Shown piece by piece: positions 1 through 15,091 of a stretch of DNA of 64,000 bases; within the stretch, counting starts at the first letter, position 1, and every line of letters starts with the position of its first letter. The stretch is taken from positions 345,523 to 409,522 of the forward strand of contig VIIQ02000073.1 in the NCBI GenBank assembly GCA_007449985.2, read 5' to 3'. The notes under the pieces are model-generated. The model ran no database searches and was not told where the DNA came from. It was given only the letters and a program-made list of their open reading frames with translations. Source of the DNA: Desmodesmus armatus (Eukaryota; Chlorophyta; Chlorophyceae; Sphaeropleales; Scenedesmaceae). The translations under genes and the position numbers were made by a program.

Positions 1-1884
1 CACTAGGCTCAGGGAGGTCAGGCCTGTGACTGCAGGGAGGCTAGCAGGCAGGCGGTTGAAGGGAGTCTGCTCATAGTGAGCCAGGGTGAGGACGAGGCTG
101 ATGTCGGGGATGGCTGCTGCTGGGGTGAGGTCGACGGCGGCGCCGCTGTTGATGGTCTGCTTGAAGGACTGCAGCTTGGGCAGCTGCGAGACGACCGCAG
201 GCACCAGCGCGTAGCCCTCGTGCGCAGAGCTCTCAGGGTGCATGTACTACAGGCACAGTCATACCAAAGGGGGGGGGGGGTAAATGAGAATGAATAAGAT
301 TGGATGAGATCGATGCACAGGCACGTGAGCTGAGTTCAACTGTCCTGTAAGCGGTGGAGTCCCAATACCTCCATGTCAGCACACAGTCGCTGCACGAAGG
401 ACAATGCGCATCCCACCCCGTCCATGCACTCCATGCTACATGGAGCACCCACACCCCCTGTGTGCCCTGGTGCTGCATGAAGGGCGCAGCACCCCTTGTT
501 CCCAACAACAAGCGCTGCGATGCTTTTCTCCAGGTGCCAGTGGGATTGTGCATTGGATAGCAAAAAAGGAAGCACAGGTGCGAGTTAGTATTATAGTAGG
601 GCGCACCTGGTACTCCACAAAGCCCAGGCTGGTGAGCTGGGTGAGGCCGGACAGGGGGCTGACCCCTGCTGCATGGCTGCTGCTGAGCAATGCATCCAGC
701 TCCATGCCCAGGCTGATGTGAGCCAGGTTGGGCAGGCGGTCAGACGCATCGGCTATGGCTTGGCACACGCCGGTCAGCTGCTTGACTGAGAAACCTGGCA
801 CAGCATGACAGGGAAGCAGTGAGCAAGGAATCAGTATGCATTTGAAGAGCTGCGCCAAGGCTAAGAGGGGGGTGCTTATTGAGCACGCTGGAATTCCACA
901 CATCCCGGTTTCCCTTGTGATCTACAGGTTAAGCAGCAACAGCACCACCGCCGAAATGCATCACCCGTGGGACGTGGGAGCACAGCTGCATTACCTGCAA
1001 GACAACTGTGCTCATACAAGGACCCACTCACAACCAAACAACTGAGGCACCCCCCACAACCCCTTGCACGCGGGCCTCACCAGATGCAATGTCCAGGTGC
1101 AGCGCGGCCAGTGATGGTGGCAGGTCGGCCACGTTGAGCAGCGGACTGCACATGGCAAAGCTGAGCACCTGCAGCTTGGACAGCTGGTGCAGCCCGACAG
1201 ACACTGCTGCCTTCTGGGGTGTGTGCACAAACGCCTCGCCATCCAGCTGCTGCCGCAGGACATCGGGGTCCAGCAGCACCAGCCGGGTAAGGCTGGTCAT
1301 GTGCTGCATGGTTGTGGGGGCGTACTCATTGAGTGTCAGCACAGCGCTGGGTGCATAGCGGATGGCCCTGCACTGCTGCAGCTTCAGCTGCTGCTGCTCC
1401 TCGCCGGCGATGACGTCGCAGGCAAGGGTCCTGGTGTCGGCCAGAGGAATGCAGGATTGGTCCCGCGCATGGGCTGCAGCAGAGTAGATAATGGCGCGCC
1501 AGCTCTGACAGACCAACGCGCACTGGCAGCGCTCCTGCGCGCAGTAGCAGCACAAGCAATCCATCAAGCATTTACAAGATGTACAGAGGTATTTGCTGCT
1601 CATGCTAAGCATCATGGCTGGACTTGTCACAGTGGTGTGGTGTGGTGCCAGCCTGCTGTGTACCGTATACGTAGGAGGCGGGAGAACCTGGATCGCACCT
1701 GGAACGTCAAGCAGCTGAGAGACTGTGCAAGCACAGCAGTTGGAATGTCACTCCAGCTTATTGCTTGGGATTGCCGTGATGCAGCTGGGCTTTCAGCAGA
1801 GAGCCTGCCCTTGGCATGACTTGTGCTCTTGCTGCCTAGCCAACTGAGCTTTTGGAGGAGTCTACCACTCCTATTGCCACCCAT
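1..1884 (-). CDS. F-box/leucine-rich-repeat protein, 3' end cut by the window edge
   Basis: Exons on the minus strand are 1699-1884, 1081-1534, 607-794 and 1-246 (still open at the edge). All junctions are GT-AG and keep frame, giving 358 codons here. The N-terminus carries an F-box-like stretch split by intron 1: WSDIPTAVLAQSLSCL, then CALVCQSWRAIIYSAA. Irregular leucine-rich repeats follow, for example LPNLAHISLGMELDALL, LSGLTQLTSLGF and LPAVTGLTSLSLV. The family role would be substrate recognition in an SCF ubiquitin ligase, which is inference. The start at 1884 is the first Met of the open frame; a later Met is possible. A similar F-box/LRR gene lies at 55812-57878, so this may belong to an expanded family. 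The F-box is weak, so a plain LRR protein is the alternative. Confidence 0.7.
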
Positions 1885-2208
1885 GGCGGAGGACGCGAGG
1901 GATCACGTGATATAGAACACTGAGCAAGTCTTTATGATTTGAGTTGGCCCTTCAAGAGGAAGCTGACATCACCGTGCAGCACGACGATCTATCGTAACAT
2001 CGGCCAGCATGTGAAACAAATTGTGCGCGATCCAATCGACGGTTGTTTATGGTCGTTGACGTCCCATGTACCTTCCCTGTCCGTTACGTGACGGTCACTC
2101 ATATTCTGTTCTGTGACCACAGGCTGGCCCCCGAAAACTCGATGCAGCGTGGTTACCCCCAGTCTGCGTGGTCAGGATTGTTGTCTTGCAGCAGCTCAGG
2201 CGGCCAGG
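1885..2208. promoter_or_regulatory. Shared upstream region of two divergent genes
   Basis: About 320 bp separates the start of the minus-strand F-box/LRR gene from the start of the plus-strand OXA2 gene. It must hold both 5' UTRs and probably a bidirectional promoter. I see no TATA box or other recognisable motif. Confidence 0.4.
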
Positions 2209-5200
2209 ATGCCATGGTTCAGGTCGTTGGCAGCTGCAACTGCCCACAGGTGAGCAAGGTGCATGCCAGGCTGATTGCATGTCTGGTTTAACCCTTGGTT
2301 GTAAGACGGCTCCAGATCTGCCACATGCCCCTTTGCATTGCAACCCCTTGCTCTGCCATGCCTTGCGCACCACACACGCACCCTGCAGGACACACCAAGC
2401 ACCCGGCGCTGTGCTGCTGCACGTCTTGACAAACCAGCACCACTCCTCCTGGGCTAACCAACAGCCAGAGGGTCACAGATGCCTCAGCACCAGTTCCAAT
2501 GAACCACTGCAGCAGGTTGCCAGCACTGGTGCTGTTCTGACTGACCCCCTCCAGCAATGCAGCACTGCAGCAACCAACCTGGCCGTTGTTGACCCGGCCA
2601 GCAGCATAGCCAGCAGCAGCAGCTTGCTCAACAGCTTATCCAGCAGCAGCGATGCAGGCAGCAGCAGCATAACGCAGCTATGGGATGCTGGAGGCACCAT
2701 CGGCAGTTTTGCCGCACAGCCGTTGGAGCCGATGTGGCAGCTGATGCACCCGGTTGTGCTGGGGTGCAGCTTCTGGGAGTCCATTCACAGCCTCACAGGC
2801 TTGCCCTGGTGGGCCAGTATCCCTGTCGCCACCCTGGGCCTCCGCACAGCTTTGCTGCCTTTCACCATCAAGGCCAAGTCTGCAGGACTGAACTTCATCC
2901 TTGCGCAGCAAGCCACACAGACAGCCACCAATTTGCTGGAGCACTGGAAGCAGCAGCAGGCGGCGAGCGGCAGCAGCAGCAGTGCGGCAAGCAGCGGCAG
3001 CAGTGGCAGCAGTGACGGCACCAGCGGCAGCAGCAGTAGCCTGGGGTTGGGGCGCTCTGAGGAGTTGAAGAGGCCCAGCTGGTCGCGACTGACACGGATG
3101 TACTACCGTTACTACAGGAAGCAGCATGGAACAACCAGCCTTTGGTGGTGGTCTGGCAACATTGCCGTGCAGGTTCGTGGGTGTGGACGGCTGGTGCGGC
3201 TGTGTTGAAGGAAGGGGGCTGCAAGGACTACAGGTAGCATGCTTTTCTTGGGCGGTGCGGCTGATGGCGAAGAAAGGGCTGAGGGTATGGCGGTATTTTG
3301 TGTCACAACAGTGCTGGGACAGATGGGCGGCTGCTTTAGGTGTGGTATGTTTGCCCTGCTTGTACTCAAACCGCCCTGGCAGCAGGCTCACACCCGTTTG
3401 TCCAACATGCCGGGATAGCATCTGAGCAGATCTGAAGCTTGAGACTGACTTGTACAGTCAGTGCCGCAGCTGCAAGCTGCAGGCTTCCGATGTTGCACGT
3501 CACCCCTTCTGGGCACTGGGTGCGTCATGTCTGCATCTCTCTGTTGCTGTCCCTCCCCTGATCTGTCGTCTCCCTCTTCTTTGCAGTTCTACGTGTTCCT
3601 GGTGTTGTCAGCATCCCTGCGGCAGATGGCGGCCACGCAGTGGCCGGGGTTCACCGACCAGGGCGTGTGGCTCATCCAGGACCTGACACAGACTGCAGTG
3701 GTGGTGGGGCAACAGTCCTTGTTTGTCGGCATGCATGCGCCCTACAGCTGGGCAGGCTTCCTGTTGCCCTTTGCGCTGCTGTGGATGTACCGCGAGACGA
3801 CACAGAAGTCACCCGTAGGTAAGCAGGAAAGGCAGCAGCAGCATCTTGGTTCTGCCGTTCGACATTACTCCACCGGGCTGTTCAGTGACCGCTGGGACCC
3901 ACGATGAATCATGCCTGCTATGCTCTGCGCTTCTTTTGCAGGTCCTATTCTCAAGACAAGGTTATCTTTAGCCGCATCTGCTGCTGCCGCGCATCACTTT
4001 TGCTGCCGCGTCTCCTGCTGTCACCCCCTGCATCCACTCTGCTGTTGCGGCCATACCCCTCCCCCTCCTGCCTGCAGTCCTGCCGAAGAAGCTCATCAAC
4101 CTTTTGCTCTCACCCCTGTGTCATTCCTGCTTTCACCTCTCTGCTGCCGCGTCCGCGCCCCTGCCCCTCCTGCCTGCAGCCCAGCACCTGCTCATAAACC
4201 CTGCGTCCTTGCAACATCTTTCCTGCTGTCCCGCCCATGCCGCTCCCCCTTCTGCCTGCAGCCCAGCGCAACAATGTCATCAACTCCTTGCTCTAACCCC
4301 TGCGTCCTTGTAACCAATTCTTACCCCGCGTCCGTGCCGCTCCCCTTTCCTGTTCCTGCCTGCAGCTCAGCGCCCGCTTATAACCCTCTTGCTCTCACTG
4401 CGGGGTCATTTCAACATATTCCTGCTCTGCCACGTTGGTGTCGCTCCCCTTCCCCCTCCTCCTTGCAGCCCAGCGCCCGCTCATGAATGTCGTTCTGGAG
4501 GTGTTCATGCTGCCCTACCTGTGGATCAGCTGCACCAGCATGCCCCAGGCTACGCTGATCTACTGGGCCACCAACTCGGTGTTCTTCATGGGCCTGCAGA
4601 ACGCACTGGCACGGCCCCGCGTCGCATCAGCACTCGGCCTGCCAGCCGTCATGCTGCCACACCCACGACACGACAAGGAGGCACGGGGTGCGCGGGGGGA
4701 TCGGCCGGGGGCGGCGGGGAGGGGGGGGGGAGAGGGAGGGGAGGGGAGCTTGTACACGGCAGTGTTTGCATCCGGTGGGAGCAGTTTCCATCACCGTCCA
4801 AGTTTCAACATGACCCGGCCACCAGCAAGGCTGGCCCAAAAGCTTTAGAGATGAGAGTGTGGCGGGGTGTTTGTCCGGGGGAGGGGGAAAGAAGGCATGT
4901 GCAGGCTTGGGTTTGGCGTAGGGAGGGAGGGAGGACAGTACTATGGGCAGGCATTCTGTTTGGCACGTGACTTGCACCCAGCCATTGCTTTTTTTCAGGT
5001 CACTCCACGCCGTATTGTCATGAGTGCAAATTGTAGTGTACGGTGATGGTGAGGACCACATGATGGTTTCAAGCCTTTGTGTGACACCTGCTTGCCTGCT
5101 TCTTACCCATCTGCCCGCCTGTGTGCCTGCCCACCCGCCTCTCATCTTTCCTCCTGCAACACTGCCTACCTGCCCGCCTGCTTTCCTGACCGCCCACCTG

Positions 5201-6955
5201 CCTGCCATCCCCCTGCCTCTCCCTATCTGTGTGTGCGTCAATCCCCACCGCCCCCAGAGCGTGCTGAGCTGGAGGCGCTGCGTGCGCAGCAGCTGGTGTG
5301 TGGCAGTGAGGACGTGGGCTTCCTGCGCTACCTGGCTGCCAGCTACGTCTCCCGTGGCATGCACCAGCAGGCGCTGCAGGTGCTGCAGAGGCTCACTACA
5401 CTGTCACCCGGTGAGAGGGGAGGCTCGGGTTGACATGGCTGTGGCTGACCCTGGTCGTTTGACGCTTCTGATCCCATGCAGTCTCCTCGTGATTATGGTT
5501 GTGGGTGTACCCATGGCTGAAATGGTATGAGGGTTGATATTGCAGTGCATTATCGTCCGGCAACCAATGTATGGGTCATCAACTTCAGCGTAGTGTGCTG
5601 GTACATCAGGCCTTATTTTGTGTGTGCTGCTGCGCCTGTGCTGCACAGGCGATGCGGATGCCTTCCGTGCCTTGGGCACTTCAGCCGCTGAGGAGGAGCA
5701 CTGGGTCCAGTCAGCACGGGCCTTTGAACGCGCTGCAGAGCTTCATGCAGTGGCAGTAGACAGGCAGGACCACGTGGAGAGTCTGCTGCTGGCTGCCAAG
5801 CAGTGGCTGAATGCTACTGCGGAGGCCCGGGCCCTGCAGAGGCGGGAACGCAAGCAGCAGCTGCAGCAGCAGCTGGACTTGGGGGACAGCAGCCCACAGC
5901 AGCAGGCTGGTGGTGAGGCTGCGGGCGAAGCAGCGGCAGGAGGCAAGGGTGGTGGCAGCAGTGGCGGCAGTGTGGATGATAAGGTGCAGCCTGAACAGCA
6001 GCAGGTGAAGCGGGAAGGAGTTCAAAATGGGTGCCGTACTGAATGATAGGACCTCACAAGTCCCTGTCTTGATGGGTGCAGTCCAGATGGGTCACTGTCC
6101 TGCAAGTCCTGTACTGTACTTCACAGAAGAGATTTCATCATGCATGCACTGCATACTGCTACTGCATCAGTCCTATCATGAAGTACTTGCCATTTATCAC
6201 CTTGATGCTTTTGACCTTGATGCTTTTGAAAGAGGAGTGGTGCTCATGTGTTGAGGAGCAAGGTGTGCATGATGCCAACTTATGTGCTCGTGCAAGGCTC
6301 TGCCGCCCGATTTGAAGCGCCACATGCCTGACAAAGGAACAATCCTTGAGCTTTTACACAGATCTAGCTCCAGCTGTGACATCTGTCAGCCCAGTGCGAT
6401 CTACCGGTGTCTTCCTCATTCAACATGTCACCATTAAAAATTCAATTTCAACCCCATTCAAATCATGTTTGTGTGTCCTCCCCCATGCAGGAGTACATCA
6501 ATTCTGCTCTCGAGCTGCTGCAGCAGGCAGTCCACTTCCAGGGAGACAACGCAGCAGACGCCTTCTACCTCCTCTCCATGGCACAGGCAGCAGCCGGCAA
6601 GTGGGAGCCAGCATACGAAGCCGCCACAACCTTTTGGTCCCGGAGCCTCGCCCTTGCAGAGAACGACCAGACCGCGAGGATCAACGCAGCGGCAAAGCTG
6701 CTCCCCGTGCTGAACAACCTCTGCAAGCAGCGGTACCGGCAGAAGGACTACGGTTCCATGGTGACAGTAGGGGAGCTTGCGGTTGAGGTTGCGAAGTGTG
6801 GGTGGGATAGGCAGACGGAGGAGCAGCTGAGGGATACGTTGGGGGCTGCTGCGCAAGCAGCGCTGGAGCAGGGGAAGACCATACTGAGTCAGCAGATTGC
6901 GGAGCTGCAGGGGCAGCTACCAAGTGCTGTGGTGCGCAGGCAGCCCTTCTCCTGA
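2209..6955 (+). CDS. OXA2: OXA2-like membrane insertase with C-terminal TPR region
   Basis: Exons are 2209-2249, 2389-3172, 3587-3818, 4469-4687, 5258-5410, 5649-6004 and 6491-6955, about 749 aa. The start at 2209 was chosen because it gives the right phase into exon 2 and a basic N-terminus (MPWFRSLAAATAHR) that looks like an organelle targeting peptide. The YidC/Oxa1/Alb3 core includes LPWWASIPVATLGLRTALLP (residues ~200-220), a second membrane stretch in exon 3 (FYVFLVLSASLRQMAA) and a third in exon 4 (LMNVVLEVFMLPYLW). A serine-rich insert lies between the first and second. Exons 5-7 encode helical TPR-like repeats. Fusion of Oxa1 to TPRs is known from plant mitochondrial OXA2 proteins, which act in COX2 membrane insertion; the role here is inferred from that. 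Intron 3 carries tandem decoy acceptors. Confidence 0.85.
3970..4468 (+). repeat. Tandem decaying copies of the exon-4 acceptor of OXA2
   Basis: The true acceptor at 4468 (CTTGCAG then CCCAGCGCCCGCTCAT) is preceded by four copies of pyrimidine tract, TGCAG and exon-like start. They end at 4077, 4179, 4261 and 4365, so spacings are 102, 82, 104 and 103 bp. The copy at 4365 still reads CTCAGCGCCCGCTTAT after the AG. Confidence 0.85.
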
Positions 6956-7731
6956 TTGGGCTGCTGGGTACCAGTGTTGAAGAGGACTGATTTGGAAGGG
7001 GGTTATGGCGGGCTGCGGTTCCTTGCCTCAGCAATCCTTGGTGTGTGCTGTACTCTAGTAATGCTGTCCTCTGATAATTCTTTCATGTATTGCTGCACGT
7101 GTGTTACACTGCGCACCCTCGCCAAGATCAAGCTGCCTCGATTGGCTGCGAATTGTTTGCTGCTTGATCGTGGGCAAGCATGAAGGAGCACAGGGCAGCA
7201 AAAGAGAGGTGATGTCAAATGCCATAGTTTGAAAGAGGCAAGCCCCCTATCAGGCCGGTGTTGACAGTGTCAGTGCCTGCAGTCGCTTGACCAAGCAGCC
7301 AACGGGCTTGCAATGCCATGTGCAACACATCACACGGCCTACATTGTGTTACCATCTTGTGTGTTCCCAGTGTCTCCACAGGAAATCACGCTACCTCCCC
7401 GGTTCCGGGCACTGTCTCACATCACACGGCCAAGTACGATAGCTCTCCCTCCCCCTTCCTGCCAGGCTGGGGGTTGGAAGGGGGCAATAAAGGCTGCAAC
7501 ACAGTGTGTGTTTGTCTTGGAGTCAACCTTGATTCCCAAATTCTGATTCCGCATCATGTTGACCGCAATGAGCTATGCTGCCTCAAGCTGTCGCCTCGTT
7601 CACCTTAACCCCTGAACCCCATGGGTGTTAAGAATGCCTATCCATCGGTGCTTGGAACGGCCCATGTCGTTTATGTTGCCTTGTCATTGTGTGTGCTGAA
7701 GCTGTTCCGTGCTTCGTGTGCACGAACAAAA
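6956..7731. other. 3' flank of OXA2 and 5' flank of the fibrillin gene
   Basis: No coding region is seen. The stretch holds the first copy of a short SINE-like element (7326-7431). I found no clear TGTAA polyadenylation motif close to the OXA2 stop. Confidence 0.5.
7326..7431 (+). mobile_element. Short SINE-like insertion, copy 1
   Basis: A 78-bp body (7340-7417) is flanked by a perfect 14-bp direct repeat, CACATCACACGGCC, at 7326-7339 and 7418-7431. The last 45 bp of the body match the element at 24256-24300 and end in the same CACTGTCT. The orientation given assumes that this shared end is the 3' end. Confidence 0.7.
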
Positions 7732-10700
7732 ATGGCGCTGCTTGGATCGAGTTCTGTGCATGCCAGGCGCGTCAATCTTAGCACGCATTCCAATGCGTTG
7801 CACATGCCTGCCTGGACTGTGGTTCGGCCCAGGGGCGCTGCTGGACCCTTCCCAGCACCAGCATCAGGGCTCCCCCAGGAGGGTGGATACTTTGCACCTC
7901 TCACAACTAGGGCTGCAGCTGGTGATTTCAACACCTATGAGGTATGACAGTCAGAAACAGACAATTGCCACGTCTGCAGCATCAATCAGGATTACCTGGA
8001 GCATATGAGCTCTGTGTCAGCAAGTTGTGGTGTGCAATGCGCCGATCTGTAACCCGTTGGTGAATTGCTTGCAGGGTGCCACCAGCACTGCTGGCTTCAT
8101 TATGGCAGAGGCGGGCATGTCGGATGAGATGTCGGCAGCTGACATAAAGGTCAGGCCCAGCGGCGGAGGCAGCACCCAGCTTGATAGAACAGGAACAATC
8201 GCCTTGCTCAGTGACTAAAGCTAACAGGCTTCAGCAGAAGCAGCATGGTTCTATCATGTATACACCAACTGGGAAAGGAGCGCAGCAGCGGTGCATACAG
8301 CTGGCCTGCTTTGCAGCAGAGTACTCGCACCAGCAAATGGGTTAGCCGCACACATCAAGCCCTCTTGGTCGCTGCACAAGCGTCACCTGATTTGAGTAGC
8401 GAACTCACTCCCAGTGCTATTGTGCTGTGTGGCAGCGTGTGTATATACTGCACCGTAACTCAAGCACTGTGCTGACAACAGCCGCATCCCCCTGTGTCCT
8501 GCAGGCGGCCCTGCTGGACAGCATGTATGGCACTGAGCGTGGCCTGGCAGCGCGCAGTGAGATCAGGGCGGAGATCAACGAGCTCATCACTCAGCTGGAG
8601 GCAAAGAACCCAACACCATCACCCACAGACGTGAGTTGATGTTGATGTGTTATGGTTTATTTATCGTTGTATGCTGCAACAGCTGCATGTTTACCACCTT
8701 GAGGGGGTGTTGCAGCAGCAGCTGATGGTGTGTGGCAGTAGCGGCTGGAGGCAAACCACCTGAAACCATCACCAACATACTTGTGTCATTGCGTGACACA
8801 GTAGTACACTGCACCAACGTGGTAAATTGAGCCACACTTCTTCCACCAACTCCAGTCAGCCAGACAGACACGTGGCCATCTGACGCGAGCAGCAGCCTCA
8901 TTGACCGATTCCTGCTGCGTGTGTAGTAATCTCGCTCTGCTGCGTCACATCAGTCACCTTAGCAGGGTGGTGCCCCCAGCAGCCTGGGGCGCTAGTGCAT
9001 TCAAGTCTTGGCGCCCTGCTCTTGGTGGATGCAGCCCACAGACAGCGCACGCAGACAGCACAGCAGAGCGGCAGTGTTTTGCAAGGCGCTGTGCTACTTC
9101 CCAGGCAGCATGCGTGCTGCTCTCCCCCCCCCCCTCCGCCGCCTCCTCTCCATGCAACCCAACCCATCACTGTTTCAACACCCACCTTCGTCACCCTCAC
9201 CCGCCCTTCCCCACCCACCAATCCACCCCCCCCCTCCCCCCCCCCCCCCCCCCCCCCGCCCCTCCTCCCCTCAGATGTTGATGCTGCTGGATGGCAGCTG
9301 GAAGCTGGTGTACACCAGCAACAGCGAGCTGCTGGCCATCCTGGCCCTGAGCAGGCTGCCCTTCGTGACCATAGGGGACATCACACAGCGCATCGACTCA
9401 GCAATCAACACAGTGGAGAACAAGGTGGGGGGAGGGTCACCCTGGAGGGACTTCTCTAGTGTCTTTGTGACATTGTAATCCTTGGGGGACGCTCTTGCTT
9501 CACTGTCACAGGTGACCCACTAGACTGATTGAAGTGGAGTTGGAGGCTCACATACGTCTGTCTCAGAGGCGCGGCAGGTCATGGCTGCCCTCAGGGCAGC
9601 ACCACCGCAAATGACGACCATGCAAGTACCGTCCCCGACAGGCACCTGTCAAACATCCTTCCTTCCTTCCCCAAAACCTCCCCCACCCTCCCCACATTTG
9701 ACTCCAGCCTCTTTAATCTGTCAACAGCTTGCACCTGTAGACTCACCAACTCTGGTAGAGACGCCGTTATGCGAATGTTGAGGGTTGGCAGTCAAATATG
9801 TGGTGTTGCTGCTGGTGTGTCTGTGGATTCTGTATCGTAAATGCAGTCAACAGTAAGGGTCACAATTGAACCTGATGGGTCGTGTGTTTGGCGTATGCAT
9901 GCAGGTTGCCATCAGTGTCCCCCTGTCCCGCACCTCCCTCAGCACCACAGCCAGCTTTGAGGTGCGCAGCCCCAAGCGGCTGCAGGTGCGCTTTGAGAAG
10001 GGAGCCATACAGGTGCGCCGAGTGGAAGGGAGGGGGGTGGAGTATACTGTGAAGTATACCTTGCAGACTAGTAGGTTGTAGAGCCTGCTGCAGGTGGGCT
10101 CTGTCATACAAAATATATATTGTGATGACACCCTGTCACACTCATGATACAACCCTTATGACAGGCTGCTGTGTGCTGTGTGCATGCTGTGCTGCTGTGC
10201 GTACTATGTACTATGTATATGTCCCCCTGCTGTGCAGACCCCTGAGCTGCTGGCCGACATTGAGGTTCCTGAGTCTGTGAGCATACTGGGCCAGACAGTG
10301 GACTTGAGCCAAGTGCGTGGCCTGCTGCAGCCAGTCAGCCAGGGACTCAGCGGCATCATCAGCCAGGTGAGTGACGGGAGGCGGGGGGGGGGGGGGGAGG
10401 GGGCTAGCACTCGCGAGGGTTGTCAGGGGGGAGAGGTAGTGCAGCCACGCAAGTGACGGGGAGGGGGGGGGGGGCGGCGGGGGGGGGGGGGTGGGGGGGG
10501 GGAGGGAGGAGGGGGCTAGCACTCGTGGTGGTGGGCAGGGGGGAGGGGTAGTGCAGCCAAGAGTTGAGGGGTGTTGTAGGGGTGGCGGTGGGGAGGAGGG
10601 GGGGGGGCTGCATATGCCACTTCATATGGCGTGGGAGTGATGGCAGGATGGGGTTAGGGGCGTGCAAGACTGGACGTGGGGAGGAGCACAGGGAGACACG

Positions 10701-11109
10701 TTGTTGCCAGCAGTGCAAGAGGGGCAGCTGGGTGAGGAGGAGGGGGAAGGGACTGGGTGGAGCGGAAGTCCCGACAGCATGTCGCCCCGGTGGATACCAG
10801 GTTTACATGCCAGTTGCAGAGTATCAAGGAATTGTTGTTGTGGTTTTCATATGCTGACAGGGGGTTGCATTGTGTGTTCTGCAGGTGGGCAACCTGCTGA
10901 AGCAGAGCCCTGACCTGTCTTTCCCACTGCCGGGCTCGGAGCAGAGCGGGACGTGGCTGCTGACCACCTACCTTGACGAGGACACACGCATCACACGGGG
11001 GGATGGGGGCAGCGTGTTCATTTTGGTGAAGGATGTGTCACTCAGCAGCCCACCTCCACCCCCATTGACGGCAGAGCAGCAGGCAGCAGCAGAGGCGATG
11101 ATGCTGTAA
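7732..11109 (+). CDS. Plastid-lipid-associated protein / fibrillin (PAP/FBN)
   Basis: Seven exons, all phase 0, give 340 aa: 7732-7941, 8075-8149, 8505-8630, 9275-9424, 9905-10012, 10238-10366 and 10885-11109. Residues 1-~60 are rich in Ser, Ala and Arg and look like a chloroplast transit peptide. The fibrillin domain shows [20 protein letters not shown], then [16 protein letters not shown], and near the end [18 protein letters not shown] with SVFILVKD. These are the start, the middle strands and the conserved C-terminal box of the family. Fibrillins are lipocalin-like proteins of plastoglobules and thylakoids that help in lipid, quinone and stress biology; which FBN class this belongs to cannot be told here. 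An in-frame Met lies upstream at 7621, but 7732 gives the better transit peptide. Confidence 0.88.
8744..8785 (+). repeat. Decayed copy of the fibrillin exon-3 end and donor
   Basis: The end of exon 3 with its donor (8595-8636, GCTGGAGGCAAAGAACC...) is echoed 147 bp downstream in the intron as GCTGGAGGCAAACCACC, ACCATCACC and a decayed donor CTTGTG. Confidence 0.7.
10367..10560 (+). repeat. G-rich tandem repeat after fibrillin exon 6
   Basis: Two units each contain a donor-like start (GTGAGTGACGGGAGG; GCAAGTGACGGGGAGG), long G-runs, GGGGGCTAGCACTCG and AGTGCAGCCA. The second unit begins with a near copy of the exon-6 end and donor. Confidence 0.7.
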
Positions 11110-11867
11110 GGTTGTGAGAAGGGTGCGGAGATCGAACCTTTGTGTAGCAGGGTGTTAGCAGGTGGTGTGTGCTTGTTCTGGGCGGGGGTGTGAGGACGCT
11201 CCCCATGCAGAAGCGGTGGGGCTGGTGTGCGGGCGTCACAGTGCCAGCTACTGCAGCGTCAATCAGCAGCTTTGAGGTGGCACTGCTCAGCAATGTCCTG
11301 TGAAATGGACTGTCTGTGTTGTGGTGTCACTGCAGTGGCTGAAACCAGAGTCACTGGCAAGACTGTAAGTCAGGTCTGTGCTGTGCTGTGGCAGGCTGGC
11401 TCGGACGCATGCCAAGGTCTGTGCAGCGGTTATGGTTATGATCACAATATTATGCATGCGTGGGCTCTATTTGGTTCGCCACACTGTGACAGGAGGCGAA
11501 TGGTGTTGATGTCGGGCTTGAAGTGATCTGGTGACCAAAGTGATGCTGCAATAAGGGCTGTTTGGAGGTGCAATGGCACAGATCAAATTTCATCTGAGCA
11601 AGTAACGCTGAACCTGCAGTTGGGCGCGCTTTCTGACCCACACCTGCTAGACCCTGGAAACTCCAGCAGAACAGCATGCATGCCTTCCTAAACAGCGTTG
11701 CGAAAGGACGCGAACGTGTCAGTTGGTGACAGCAATCAGGCGTTTCTGCTGCTCTCGAGGCCAACAACGCTGGAAGAAGCATCATCAACCTGTACCCCCT
11801 GCGTCTGAGTGTTACCAGGCGTGCCTGAGATAGCAGTAGCTCGTTTCATATCAGCACAGTCACCACC
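11110..11867. other. 3' flank of fibrillin and 5' flank of Rab11
   Basis: No coding region is seen. The sense strand is G/T-rich up to about 11400, as expected for a 3' UTR in this window, and a TGTAA motif lies at 11364. Confidence 0.5.
11364..11368 (+). promoter_or_regulatory. Candidate polyadenylation signal (TGTAA)
   Basis: This TGTAA lies about 255 nt after the fibrillin stop. TGTAA is the usual poly(A) signal of chlorophycean algae. Confidence 0.45.
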
Positions 11868-15091
<3,224 letters not shown>

